A DNA stretch of 64,000 nt, from positions 868,001 through 932,000 of the forward strand of contig CAVSUJ010000002.1 of the NCBI GenBank assembly GCA_963731205.1, written 5' to 3'. The DNA is from DATAZK01 sp963731205. Its GTDB lineage: Bacteria > Actinomycetota > Actinomycetes > Frankiales > Frankiaceae. Both the position numbers and the translations under genes were made by a program. Of the stretch, positions 32,754 to 41,742 are shown one piece after another (positions within the stretch are counted from its first letter, which is position 1; the number at the start of each line of letters is the position of its first letter). The notes under the pieces were generated by a model, which was not told where the DNA came from, did not search any database, and saw only the letters and a program-made list of their open reading frames with translations.

Positions 32754-35382
32754 ATGCCCTCATCACGCCGTCCTGTCGAATCCCGCGAAACCGAGTCCGG
32801 CGCTCCGGGGGAAGATGCGCAGGCCGCCCGATTGCGGCTGGAATTGGCCGTCGATGCGGCCGCCATCGGCGGGTTCGAATGGGATCTGGCCACCAATGAG
32901 CTGATCTGGGACGAGCGCATGCGGGTGCTGCTCGGCGTCGATCCCGGAGTCCGCCCGAGCGTCGACGGTTTCGTGCGCCGCATCCTTCCCGCCGACCGTC
33001 CCGACGTCGAGCGAGCGAACGAACGCGCGATCGCCCGCTGCGGCGACCTGCGGGTCGATTTCCGGATCATCGACGAAGCCGGGGCGACGCGCTGGCTGAC
33101 CACCCGGGGCCGGGTGCTGGGCGACGATAACGGTCGCCCCGCCCGCATGGTCGGCGCCGTCTTCGACAGCTCCGGCGTGCACGACGACCGGGAGCAGGCA
33201 GCGCGAGCTCTCGACACCATGGCCACCGCGTACGCGATCGTCGACTCCGACTGGACCGTCCGCTATGTGAACCAGGCGGCCCGGGTCCTGGTGGCTCGCA
33301 ACCGCGAGCCGGTGGGCACCCCGATCTGGGATCTGGTGCCGGGCCTGGCCAACCCTTCAGTGGCCGGCCTGCTGCGCGGCGTCATGGCAGGCAAGGATCC
33401 GGAGCGGATCGAGCTCCGCGCGGAGCGCCTCGGCGGTCTGGCTCGAGGTGTCGGTACAGCCGGTGGCCAACGGCATCGCCGTCCTGGTCTCGGACGTGAC
33501 GGACCGCCGGGAGGCCCAGCTCGAAGCCGAGCGCCGCGGTGAACGACTGGAGTGGCTCGCCCACGCCGGCATCTCACTCGTCCAGCGGCGGGCCGTCCCC
33601 GAAACGGTCGAGGCCGGTCTGGCGCTGCTCGTCCCCAAGCTGGCCACCTCGGCGATGATCTACCTTCGCGAAAACGGGCAGGCGCCGTTACGGCTCGTCG
33701 GCCTGCTGCATCAGGATCCGCAGACCCAGGACGACCTGCGTCGCCTCTTTGAGGCCCTGCCGCTCGGCGACGACCCGAACACCGGAGTCGGGCGTGCGGT
33801 CGCCACTCACCAGACCCAGGTCATCGGCGATCTCGACGAGCCCACGATCAACCGGGCAACCTCAGATCCGGAGCTGCGAGCCCGCCTGCTCGCGGTCGAC
33901 GCGAAGGGCGTGCTCGCGGTCCCGCTGATCGCGCGCGGGGAGGCGCTCGGTTTCGTCGGGCTGGTCGGACTCGACGGCCAGACCCCGTCAGGCCCCGATC
34001 TCGTGCTCATCGAAGACATCACCTCCCGCATCGCGTCGGCTATCGACAGCGCGCAGATCCTCGACCAGGTCGACCAGGCCCGGCAGACCGCTGAGCAGGC
34101 GACCGCGCGGCTGGCGTTCCTCGCCGACGTGGCCGACGCGCTGGGATCGACCCTCGATCCGGAGCAAGCAGCCACCCGGCTCGCCCGGATGCTGGCCCCG
34201 CAGCTGGCCGACTGGACGATGGTCACGCTGCTGGACGACGACGGCCGGGTCGAGGACATCGCGAGCTTCCACCACGATCCCCGCTCCCAGGACGTGCTGG
34301 ATCGCTACACCGACGCCCGGCACGGTTCGCTCCTGAGCGACCCCACGCTTCTCAACGAGGTCGTCACGGCCGGCCAGCCGCTCTTCCAGCTCGACCACGT
34401 GACTTTCGGGGACCGTCTGGGCGCGGACCCGTCGGCGCAGATGCTGCAGGAGCTCGATCCAGGAGTGGTGACGGCGCTGCCGATCCTCGCTCGCGACCGC
34501 ACCCTGGGCGTCATCAGCTTCTACAACTCACGCGCCCGCGGCTACCCGACCGAGGAGGAGCTCGACGCCGCGCGCGAGGTCGCCAGGCGCGCCGGGCTCG
34601 TCCTGGACAACGCCCGGATGTACAGCCGTTCGAAGTCGATGGCTGAGACCCTGCAGCGCAGCCTGCTGACGTCTGAGGTCGTGGAGCCGGCGGGACTGCA
34701 GGTCGTGACGCGCTACATGCCCGCTCTCGCCGACGCGCAGGTGGGCGGCGACTGGTACGACGCATTCCAGACCAGAGACGGCACCACGACGCTCGTCATC
34801 GGCGATGTGATGGGCCATGACACCGAGGCCGCCGCGCTGATGGGGCAGCTGCGCACTCTCGTGCGGGCCATCGCGGTCGATCGCGGTGAGGCACCGGGGG
34901 CCGTGCTGACCCGCGTCGATCAGGCGGCGCAGGCGCTCGGCATCAACACGACCGCGACCGCCGTCGTGGCACAGGTTTTCGACGGGGAACCAGGCGGAGG
35001 CCGGCGGCTGCGCTGGTCGAACGCGGGACATCCGCCGCCGGTGCTCATCGAGTCCGACGGCACCGTGCGTTTGCTGGAGACGCCGGCCGACCTGCTGCTC
35101 GGCCTGGGCACCACCGCCCAGCGCGCGGACCACGAAGTGGCGCTACCGCCGGGTTCGACCGTGCTGCTTTTCACGGACGGATTGGTCGAGGGGCGGCTGC
35201 AGCCGCTGGAGATCGGTCTGCGCCGGCTTGCGCTGACGGCCGCGCCGCTGACCGGTCTCCCACTGCCGCAGATGTGTGACCGGCTGCTCGAAGCCTTGCG
35301 GCCACTGGCCGGGGCCGAGGACGACGTGGCTCTGGTCGCGGTACGCGTGCTGCCGGCGCCCCCGATCTCGAACCAGCCCTGA
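32754..35382 (+). pseudogene. PAS-PAS-GAF-GAF-SpoIIE phosphatase with one frameshift
   Basis: A sensor phosphatase of about 876 residues that would act on an anti-sigma-factor antagonist. PAS 1 (FEWDLATNELIWDERMRVLL) and PAS 2 (AYAIVDSDWTVRYVNQAARV) read in one frame up to about 33436. One base too many then forces a change to the next frame, where PAS 2 finishes (VSVQPVANGIAVLVSDVTDR) and two GAF domains and the PP2C/SpoIIE domain follow: GGDWYDAF, DVMGHDTEAAALM, NAGHPPPVL, LLFTDGLVEGR. The catalytic domain is intact and could be made alone from GTG 33448, but without the N-terminal sensor. ATG 32754 is favoured by GGAGG eight bases before it; ATG 32739 is the alternative. Confidence 0.85.
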
Positions 35383-35411
35383 ATTCTCCACCGGTCCGGT
35401 AGATTTTAGAC

Positions 35412-35927
35412 ATGGGCCTGTTCGGATTTCCCGATCCCGTGAACGAGACGTCGGCGCGCGTCGTCGCTGCGGGAGTGGTCACGATGGCGACGGGCACGAT
35501 CGTCCTCGACAAGCCGTGGGTCCTTGCGCCGCTCACGTACGGGTTCGCCGCTCGCGTCATGACCGGGCCGAAGCTCAGCCCGCTCGGCCAGTTCGCCACC
35601 CGCGTCGTCACGCCGCGGATCAAGCGGCCCGCCACCTTCTCCCCCGGGCCCCCCAAGCGGCTGGCGCAAGGGATGGGGCTCGGCATGTCGGGTACGGCGC
35701 TGGTGCTGCACTACGGCTTCGGACGCAAGCGTGCCGCGTACACCGTGCTCGGCGGCCTCATCGGTGCCGCGGGCCTGGAGGCCTTCTTCGGAATCTGCCT
35801 GGCCTGCAAGATGTTTCCGGCGCTCGTCAAGCTCGGCCTCGTCCCTGAGAGCGCGTGCGAGGACTGCGCCGACATCACGCCGCGGCTTGCCGCGAAGCCG
35901 CCGACGGAGGCCGCTCAGGCCGTTTGA
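35412..35927 (+). CDS. DUF4395 membrane protein
   Basis: A 171-residue protein of the DUF4395 family. The opening FPDPVNETSARVVAAGVV and the segment PGPPKRLAQGMGLGMSG are typical. Three or four hydrophobic segments are visible, and a Cys-x-x-Cys (GICLACKMF) sits at the end of the last, followed by another Cys pair (ACEDCAD). DUF4395 proteins often neighbour thioredoxin or rhodanese genes and may act in sulfur or thiol redox at the membrane, but their activity is not established. Its end overlaps the convergent acyltransferase by 13 bases. Confidence 0.85.
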   Translation: MGLFGFPDPVNETSARVVAAGVVTMATGTIVLDKPWVLAPLTYGFAARVMTGPKLSPLGQFATRVVTPRIKRPATFSPGPPKRLAQGMGLGMSGTALVLHYGFGRKRAAYTVLGGLIGAAGLEAFFGICLACKMFPALVKLGLVPESACEDCADITPRLAAKPPTEAAQAV

Positions 35928-37342
35928 GCGCGGGCGCGCTTACTGGTCGCCAGCGGATTCACCCCGTTCGCGGCTTCGACCAGTTCCCGCATGCCCTCGC
36001 CGATTCCCGCGGTGAGCACAGCGAGATCGGGGGTGCTGGCCGCGTCGGCGGTGATGCCGAAGGTCAGCACCCGGTTGTAGGACGTCATCGCCACCCCGAT
36101 GCGGATGCGATCGGCGATCGGCACGTACGGGTAGAGCTCGAGCAGCCGCCGTCCTGCCGCGTAAAGCGTGGTCCGCGGGCCGGGCACGTTCGTCGCGACC
36201 GTGACCAGATGCCGGTGCGGCAGCCGGAAAACGCCCTTCAGTCCGATCGAGAGCAGCAGCGGTGAGGCCCAGCCACCGAAATCGGCGAACAGCTCCCCCA
36301 GCTGGATCTCGCCGGACTCCTTCAGCCGGCTCATCTCCGCGCACACGGCCTGGTAGCGGGCCACCGGATCGGCGGCATCGACGGGAAGGTCGGCGATCAT
36401 GGCCGACACCTCGTTCGCCACACCTTCCGAACCCCCGCGTACGGAGACCGGGATCAACGTGCGCACCGCATGGGCGCCGGGGCGCTCGCCGCGCTCGATG
36501 AGCAGGTCTCGGAAGCCACGCGCGATCGCACTCACGACGACGTCGTTGAACGAGCCGCCGTAGGCCGCCCGTACCGTCTTGATGTCGTCGAACGTCGTCT
36601 GGGTGAAGTCCCATGCCCGCGCCCGGCCGAGCGGCCCGGTCAGGGATGAGGACTCCGCAGGCTTGGCCAGCCGGCTCCAGGACAGGGCGCCATGAGCGAG
36701 CACCGTTGCGCTTTCCAGCGTGCGCTGCGGATGCGCGGCCGCCCCCGTCACCGCGCGGACCCCACGGATCGGCCGATGTGGCAGCGAGGTCAGCGCAGAA
36801 CCGAGCAGGCGCAGCGAACTCGGCTCGCACCCGTCCTCCGGAATCGGCTGGCCGATGAAGGGATCCCTGACCGGCGCAGGCTCGGTGTCGAGGAGCTTGC
36901 TGAGGATGTCGGTACCGGCGACCCCGTCGACCATGCAGTGGTGCACCTTGCCGACCAAGGCCCAGCGGCCACCGTCGAGACCTTCGACCAGCCATTCCTC
37001 CCAGAGCGGGCGGCTGCGGTCGAGCTGCGCCGACATCAGCCGGGCCATCAGCGTGCGCAGCTCGGCGGCGCCTCCCGGCCGCGGGAGGACGGTGTGGCGT
37101 AGGTGGTAGTGCAGATTCAGGTGGGGATCGGTGACCCAGACCGGACGGCCCAGCCACAGCGGCACCTCGCGCACCCGCTGGGTGTAGCGCGGCAGGTCGA
37201 CGAGCTTGCGGGCGATCAGGTCGAAGAGGTCGTCGTACGCCGGTGCGGGTCCCTCGAAGATCGCCAGCGAAGCGATGTGCAGCGACGTGTTCGCGGTCTC
37301 CATACGCAGGAAGGCCGAATCGAGCGGGCTCATCACCTCCAT
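35915..37342 (-). CDS. WS/DGAT wax ester synthase / diacylglycerol acyltransferase
   Basis: A 475-residue acyltransferase that joins acyl-CoA to diacylglycerol or a fatty alcohol. It has the catalytic HHxxxDG motif (VHHCMVDGVAG, about residue 132), the SPLDSAFLRMET N-terminus, PLDxxRP-like DRSRPLWEEWLVEGL before the motif, and the ND motif SFNDVVVSAI. ATG 37342 is chosen because a GGGAGGGG sequence precedes it. Its start overlaps the end of the second WS/DGAT gene by ten bases, so the pair is translated together. With the acyl-CoA reductase at 15.7 kb this could make wax esters or triacylglycerol stores. Confidence 0.93.
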   Translation of the reverse strand: MEVMSPLDSAFLRMETANTSLHIASLAIFEGPAPAYDDLFDLIARKLVDLPRYTQRVREVPLWLGRPVWVTDPHLNLHYHLRHTVLPRPGGAAELRTLMARLMSAQLDRSRPLWEEWLVEGLDGGRWALVGKVHHCMVDGVAGTDILSKLLDTEPAPVRDPFIGQPIPEDGCEPSSLRLLGSALTSLPHRPIRGVRAVTGAAAHPQRTLESATVLAHGALSWSRLAKPAESSSLTGPLGRARAWDFTQTTFDDIKTVRAAYGGSFNDVVVSAIARGFRDLLIERGERPGAHAVRTLIPVSVRGGSEGVANEVSAMIADLPVDAADPVARYQAVCAEMSRLKESGEIQLGELFADFGGWASPLLLSIGLKGVFRLPHRHLVTVATNVPGPRTTLYAAGRRLLELYPYVPIADRIRIGVAMTSYNRVLTFGITADAASTPDLAVLTAGIGEGMRELVEAANGVNPLATSKRARAQTA

Positions 37343-38829
37343 GGCGCTTCCCCTCCCTTCCCTCTCGTTGACTCTCCCGCTGACGTGCTTGCATCCGCGC
37401 CAGGTCGGGGCCCCGATTCGTGCAGCGGCAGCCGGACCTTGCCGCCCCGGCCGGCCGCGAGTACCTCGCGGAACCCCTCGCGCAGGCACACCATGAATTC
37501 ACCGGCGTCGGGGATCGCTCCACTGTCGGCATTGACCCCGATGCAGCAGGTGTCCACGTAGGACATGAGCGTGACGTTGACGGCCGAGCCGATGGTCGGC
37601 CCGAAGGGGTAATACGCGACCAACCGCCCGCCCGCCAGGTACACCGGCATCGGGAAACCCGGCACGTTGCTCGCCAGGAAGTCGACGTGCTTGAGCATCC
37701 CGCCGAGGAACGACGCGGGCAGCAGGTTCAACCCCGCGGCGATGCCCTGCGTCATGCCGAGCGACGGCTCGGCGCGCCAGGCATCGCTGAGCTTGCGCAT
37801 CGCGCGCATCCGCTCGACCGGATCGGGCAAGCCGGCAGGGACCTGGAAGCGGGCGAGCGTGATGCGGTTGCCACCGGGACCATCGGTCGCCTTGCGCACG
37901 TTGATGGGCATGGTGACGCGCAGCCGGTTGATCTCGGCGCCGTGTCGCTGGTGATAGATCCGCAGGCCTCCGGTGACGGCAGCCAGGAAGGCGTCGTTCA
38001 GATGACCCCCGGAGGCGGCGGCCGCGCTACGAAGGTCGCTGACCGACACCTCGAGGACGTCGAGCTCGCGCCCGAGCTGGCGGTCGCGCATGACCGGGGA
38101 CATGGTTTCGCTATACGGCGCAACGGTTTTGGCGACAGAGCGCGTCGCGGCGAGCAGTCCCTCAGCGCTCGATCGTGGATGCCGGGCGCTGCGGATGGCC
38201 GTTCGCACGGCGGCCCCCGGGATCGCCCGTACGGCGCCCAGCACCCGGCCGGCCTCGTGAGCCACCGCGTCCCAGGCCAAGTGGGGGCCATCCAGATGCT
38301 CCGCCGGGAGTCGGGGCGCCGCGGGGCGCGCTCCGCCCGAGCGTTCGATGTCGAACATCTCGAGTGCCAGTTGCATCCCGCCGATGCCGTCGGTCAGGGC
38401 GTGGTGAAACTTCCACACGAAACCGGCGGCTCCCCCTCGCAGGCCTTCGACCACGGTGATTTCCCAGAGCGGGCGTGCCGGATCAAAAGCCGTCGTCGCC
38501 TTCACCCTGGCGACGTCGACGACCGCGTTCGCGTCACCAGGCGGCGCTGCCGTCACCCAGCGCAGATGCCAATCGAGGTCGAGCTCGTCGGTACGCGTCC
38601 AGCGGGGGGTCGCCAGGCGCAGCGGGGGGACCTGCACGACGTGATGCATCCCCGGGACGATGCGGCTCGCGCGCTCCACGGCGGCGCGCAGAGCGTCCCG
38701 GTCCGGAGGCTGGTCCAGAAAGCCGACGGCCACCACGGTGGAACGCAGGAGCGGGTCGCGTTCCATGTACCAGCTGAACGCGTCGGACGGACGCATGTGC
38801 GCCTCGACGGCGACCGCTCTGCTGGCCAC
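37333..38829 (-). CDS. Second WS/DGAT acyltransferase
   Basis: A 498-residue WS/DGAT. The catalytic motif is FHHALTDGIGG near residue 141, preceded by FDPARPLWEITVVEGL; HLNDAFLAAVTGGL is the ND region. The N-terminus (MRPSDAFSWYMERDP) differs from the usual MSPLDxxF, as seen in the divergent mycobacterial subgroup. It ends with a charged tail that overlaps the next gene. GTG 38829 follows GGGGGCGCC; Met12 is an alternative start. It is only distantly similar to its neighbour, so the pair is an old duplication or the two have different acceptors. Confidence 0.9.
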   Translation of the reverse strand: MASRAVAVEAHMRPSDAFSWYMERDPLLRSTVVAVGFLDQPPDRDALRAAVERASRIVPGMHHVVQVPPLRLATPRWTRTDELDLDWHLRWVTAAPPGDANAVVDVARVKATTAFDPARPLWEITVVEGLRGGAAGFVWKFHHALTDGIGGMQLALEMFDIERSGGARPAAPRLPAEHLDGPHLAWDAVAHEAGRVLGAVRAIPGAAVRTAIRSARHPRSSAEGLLAATRSVAKTVAPYSETMSPVMRDRQLGRELDVLEVSVSDLRSAAAASGGHLNDAFLAAVTGGLRIYHQRHGAEINRLRVTMPINVRKATDGPGGNRITLARFQVPAGLPDPVERMRAMRKLSDAWRAEPSLGMTQGIAAGLNLLPASFLGGMLKHVDFLASNVPGFPMPVYLAGGRLVAYYPFGPTIGSAVNVTLMSYVDTCCIGVNADSGAIPDAGEFMVCLREGFREVLAAGRGGKVRLPLHESGPRPGADASTSAGESTRGKGGEAPWR

Positions 38830-39023
38830 GACGGCGCCCCCATCATTGATCCTGGTCCGCCCACGACGCTAGGACTCGGGCCGGTCAGCGGGTAGGGACG
38901 AATGGCCTCCCGATGTACGTCACACTTCGCACGCAATCCCCCCGTCGATCTCCAGCGCTGCTCTCCGGACACCAGCTCAGGACAAGAAGGTCCACCGACC
39001 GAGCCGTGGGCCTGTCTCATTGG

Positions 39024-41024
39024 CTAGGCAAAGATCTGCTGGCGGTTCTTTCCACTCGTCTTGGCCTGATACATGGCGATGTCGGCGTTGCGCAGCAGTT
39101 GCTCCGGATCGCTGTCGGCGTTGGCGAACGTGATGCCGATGCTGACGCTGACGCTGTAGTCGGCGCCGAAGGCGGGGATCGGCCGGGCGAGTTCGGTCAG
39201 CAGCCGTTCGGCGATGGCGACGGCATCGGAGCGCACATCGACAGGTTCGGCGCCGGCCTGAGGATCACGCTTGAGGCCGGGTTCGACGAGGACGACGAAC
39301 TCGTCGCCGCCGACGCGGGCGATGGTGTCCTCGGGTCGCAGCGCCGCCCGGAGCCGCTCGGCGCACGTCACCAAAACGTGGTCGCCGGCCTGGTGGCCGC
39401 CGGTGTCGTTGACATGTTTGAAGCCGTCGAGGTCGCAGAACAGGACCGCCTGCTCCAGCCCGGTGCGGCGAGCCCGGGTGAGCGCGAGCTGGAGCCGATC
39501 GGCGAGCAGCATCCGGTTCGGCAGACCGGTGAGCGCATCGTGCAGAGCCGCGTGCTCGAGCTTGGCCTCGGCTTCGGAGATGTCGGTGATGTCGCGGGCG
39601 ATGCCGAGGATTTCGGTGACGTCGCCGACGCCGTTTCGGGCGAACGGCGTGACCCGGCGAGCGATCCAGATCCAATTCCCTCGGGCGTGCCGGACGCGAT
39701 AGCGGATCTGCAGGACCTGCCCGTCCTCAAGATCCCGTGAGGCAAGGTTCGCGGCAAGGATGCTGGCGTGGTCATCGGGATGGACCAGGGCCTCGATGAC
39801 GGTCTCGCCGAGCTCGTACATGTCCTCGTCGCTGTAGCCCAGCATCGGCATCAGGTTGCGCGAGAACCACAGGGTGGCATTCGTCCGCGGATCGACTATG
39901 AAGATCATGTCGGGGCTGGCGGCCAGCACGGCGTCGTGGAACGCGGCGCTCTGCTTGAGCCGCTCGTGCGCCTGATGCTCGGTGGTGACGTCGGTGAAAG
40001 CCGAGACGGCACCGAGCAATTCCCCGTCGGTGCCGAGGATCTGCCGGGCGGTGACCAGGATGTCGGACATACCCGCGTCGATCCCGTCGACGCTGCCTAC
40101 CTGCATCGGCTGGGCCGTGACGGCTTCTCCCGCCAGGGCCCGGTAGAGCGGCTCCTGTCCGTCGGAGACCTCGTGGCCGTCGGGCTGTAGCAGCCGGATC
40201 CGTCCGCTCAGTCCGATCTGGCTGATGTCTTCCCCGTCGACGACTCCGGTGGCCCGGCGATGAGCGGCGTTGCGAAGGACGACGGTGCCGTTGGCATCGC
40301 AGGCGATCACACCCGCGTCGACGGTTTCCAGGACCGCATCCTGGAAGAGCTTGCGACGCGTGAGCTGCTGCTGGGCCAGCTGGTGATCGGCAATCTCGCT
40401 GGCGAGCGCATGGGCCGTACGGCGGTGCTCCAGCTGCGTCATGGCCTGACCGGCCAGGGCGATGAGGAGCCCCGACTGCTCCACCGTCAGCTGCCGCGCT
40501 GCCGTGTCGAGCACGCACAACGTTCCGATGATGTGACCCTCGGGAGTGACGAGTGGCGCCCCCGCGTAGAAGCGAATGTGCGGGGACCCCAGCACGAACG
40601 GATTGGTCGCGAAGCGCAGATCAGCGAGTGCATCCGGGACAACCATGAGGCCGGGCGAGCTCAGGGCGTGGGCGCAGAAGGCGACCTCGCGATCGGTGGA
40701 GCAGACGTCCACGCCGAGCCTTGACTTGAACCACTGTCGCTGTTCATCAACGAGGCTCACGAGCGCCATCGGGGTCTGGCAGACGTAGGCGGCCAGCCGT
40801 GTCAGGTCATCGAACGAGGTCTCGGCTTCGGTGTCGAGCACCCGGTAGCGCTGCAGCGCGGCAAGCCGTGCCCGTTCGCGGTCCATCGCCTCGCCGGCCC
40901 CGTCCCCGAAGGCTGGGCGCGCGTCGGTCCGCGGCGGCGGCACGGCGTCGCGCGGCCCGTACCTCAGCACCGGGTCGCTGCGAAGGTCCTGGCCGTTCAG
41001 GGACCAATTCCCGTCAAGGCTCAC
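39024..41024 (-). CDS. GAF-PAS-PAS-GGDEF diguanylate cyclase
   Basis: A 666-residue cytoplasmic sensor that would make cyclic di-GMP. Residues about 55-205 are a GAF domain, about 225-345 and 355-480 are PAS domains (the second with EILGIARDITDISEAE), and about 495-665 a GGDEF domain with an intact RVGGDEFVVL active site. The inhibitory I-site Arg-x-x-Asp is present five residues upstream (RPEDTIARV), so product inhibition is expected. There is no EAL domain. It is the only intact cyclase gene in the window; two more at 46.4-51 kb are damaged. Confidence 0.93.
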   Translation of the reverse strand: MSLDGNWSLNGQDLRSDPVLRYGPRDAVPPPRTDARPAFGDGAGEAMDRERARLAALQRYRVLDTEAETSFDDLTRLAAYVCQTPMALVSLVDEQRQWFKSRLGVDVCSTDREVAFCAHALSSPGLMVVPDALADLRFATNPFVLGSPHIRFYAGAPLVTPEGHIIGTLCVLDTAARQLTVEQSGLLIALAGQAMTQLEHRRTAHALASEIADHQLAQQQLTRRKLFQDAVLETVDAGVIACDANGTVVLRNAAHRRATGVVDGEDISQIGLSGRIRLLQPDGHEVSDGQEPLYRALAGEAVTAQPMQVGSVDGIDAGMSDILVTARQILGTDGELLGAVSAFTDVTTEHQAHERLKQSAAFHDAVLAASPDMIFIVDPRTNATLWFSRNLMPMLGYSDEDMYELGETVIEALVHPDDHASILAANLASRDLEDGQVLQIRYRVRHARGNWIWIARRVTPFARNGVGDVTEILGIARDITDISEAEAKLEHAALHDALTGLPNRMLLADRLQLALTRARRTGLEQAVLFCDLDGFKHVNDTGGHQAGDHVLVTCAERLRAALRPEDTIARVGGDEFVVLVEPGLKRDPQAGAEPVDVRSDAVAIAERLLTELARPIPAFGADYSVSVSIGITFANADSDPEQLLRNADIAMYQAKTSGKNRQQIFA

Positions 41025-41242
41025 ATCTGAGCATCGGCATCAGCACGGACAGGTGAACCCGCAGAGGCCCACATTTGAGGATTCTCATGCTTGCGGGAGC
41101 GCAACCCGAACGGGTCATCCTGTTCCGGATTCGCATTGTTTGCTTGACCCGGCACCTGATCATCGGCGATCTTGTTCGGAACGTTCATCTCAGTGGCGAG
41201 ATTCGCGTGTTGACTTCCCGGCGACAGAGAGCCAGCAGCTGA

Positions 41243-41443
41243 ATGAAGGTCGTTCTTGCGCCACTGGTAGGCGAGCGCGCCGCCCTGGTCGAACGGCAGG
41301 GCGAGCTGGTCCTGATCCTCGACTCCGGCACGTCACGGTCGCTGGCAGCCGCGCTGCGACGCGTCCTGGCGCCGGTCCGCGGCACCGTCCGGGACACGCT
41401 GGAAGTCGCCGAGGACCGTGCCGCAGCTACCATGGATGCGTGA
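41243..41443 (+). CDS. Small hypothetical protein
   Basis: A 66-residue predicted protein, hydrophobic and Arg-rich (VLAPLVGERAALVERQGELV), with no family I recognise. Support comes from the four-base stop-start overlap (GTGA at 41440-41443) with the DUF5808-type gene and from codon bias like its neighbours. A TTGACT lies about 30 bases upstream but I see no matching -10 box. It may be a small co-translated partner of the next protein. Confidence 0.5.
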   Translation: MKVVLAPLVGERAALVERQGELVLILDSGTSRSLAAALRRVLAPVRGTVRDTLEVAEDRAAATMDA

Positions 41444-41622
41444 GCCGAGAGCCACAGGGACGATTTCTGGGGATCCCGTACAACTGGCAGCGAATGTCGC
41501 GCGAGCAGGTCGGCAAAGGCGTCTGGGATCAGGAAGAGGATCGGATCCTGACGCCGAAGAACTACGGCTGGGGTTACGGCATCAACTTCGCTGCCCTGTT
41601 GAGGCGAATCACCCGCCGCTGA
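41440..41622 (+). CDS. DUF5808-like small protein
   Basis: A 60-residue basic protein with the conserved pattern GRFLGIPYNWQRMSREQVGK, then WDQEEDRILTPKNYGWGYGI and a tail NFAALLRRITRR. This resembles the short actinobacterial DUF5808 family (PYNWxxPT...D.RILTPK..GWGY). The function is unknown. The GTG start at 41440 overlaps the upstream stop. The strong pattern match makes this a real gene despite its size. Confidence 0.8.
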   Translation: MSREPQGRFLGIPYNWQRMSREQVGKGVWDQEEDRILTPKNYGWGYGINFAALLRRITRR

Positions 41623-41742
41623 CCTCGATGCACGAGGTGCTGGCACCTCCGGTCGTTCCCCGGGGGGCGGCGAGGATGATTGCTCCCGGGTGACGCACCG
41701 GCGACCGGCCCGCGTCATGACTGGCAAAGGTGGCGCGCCGGG

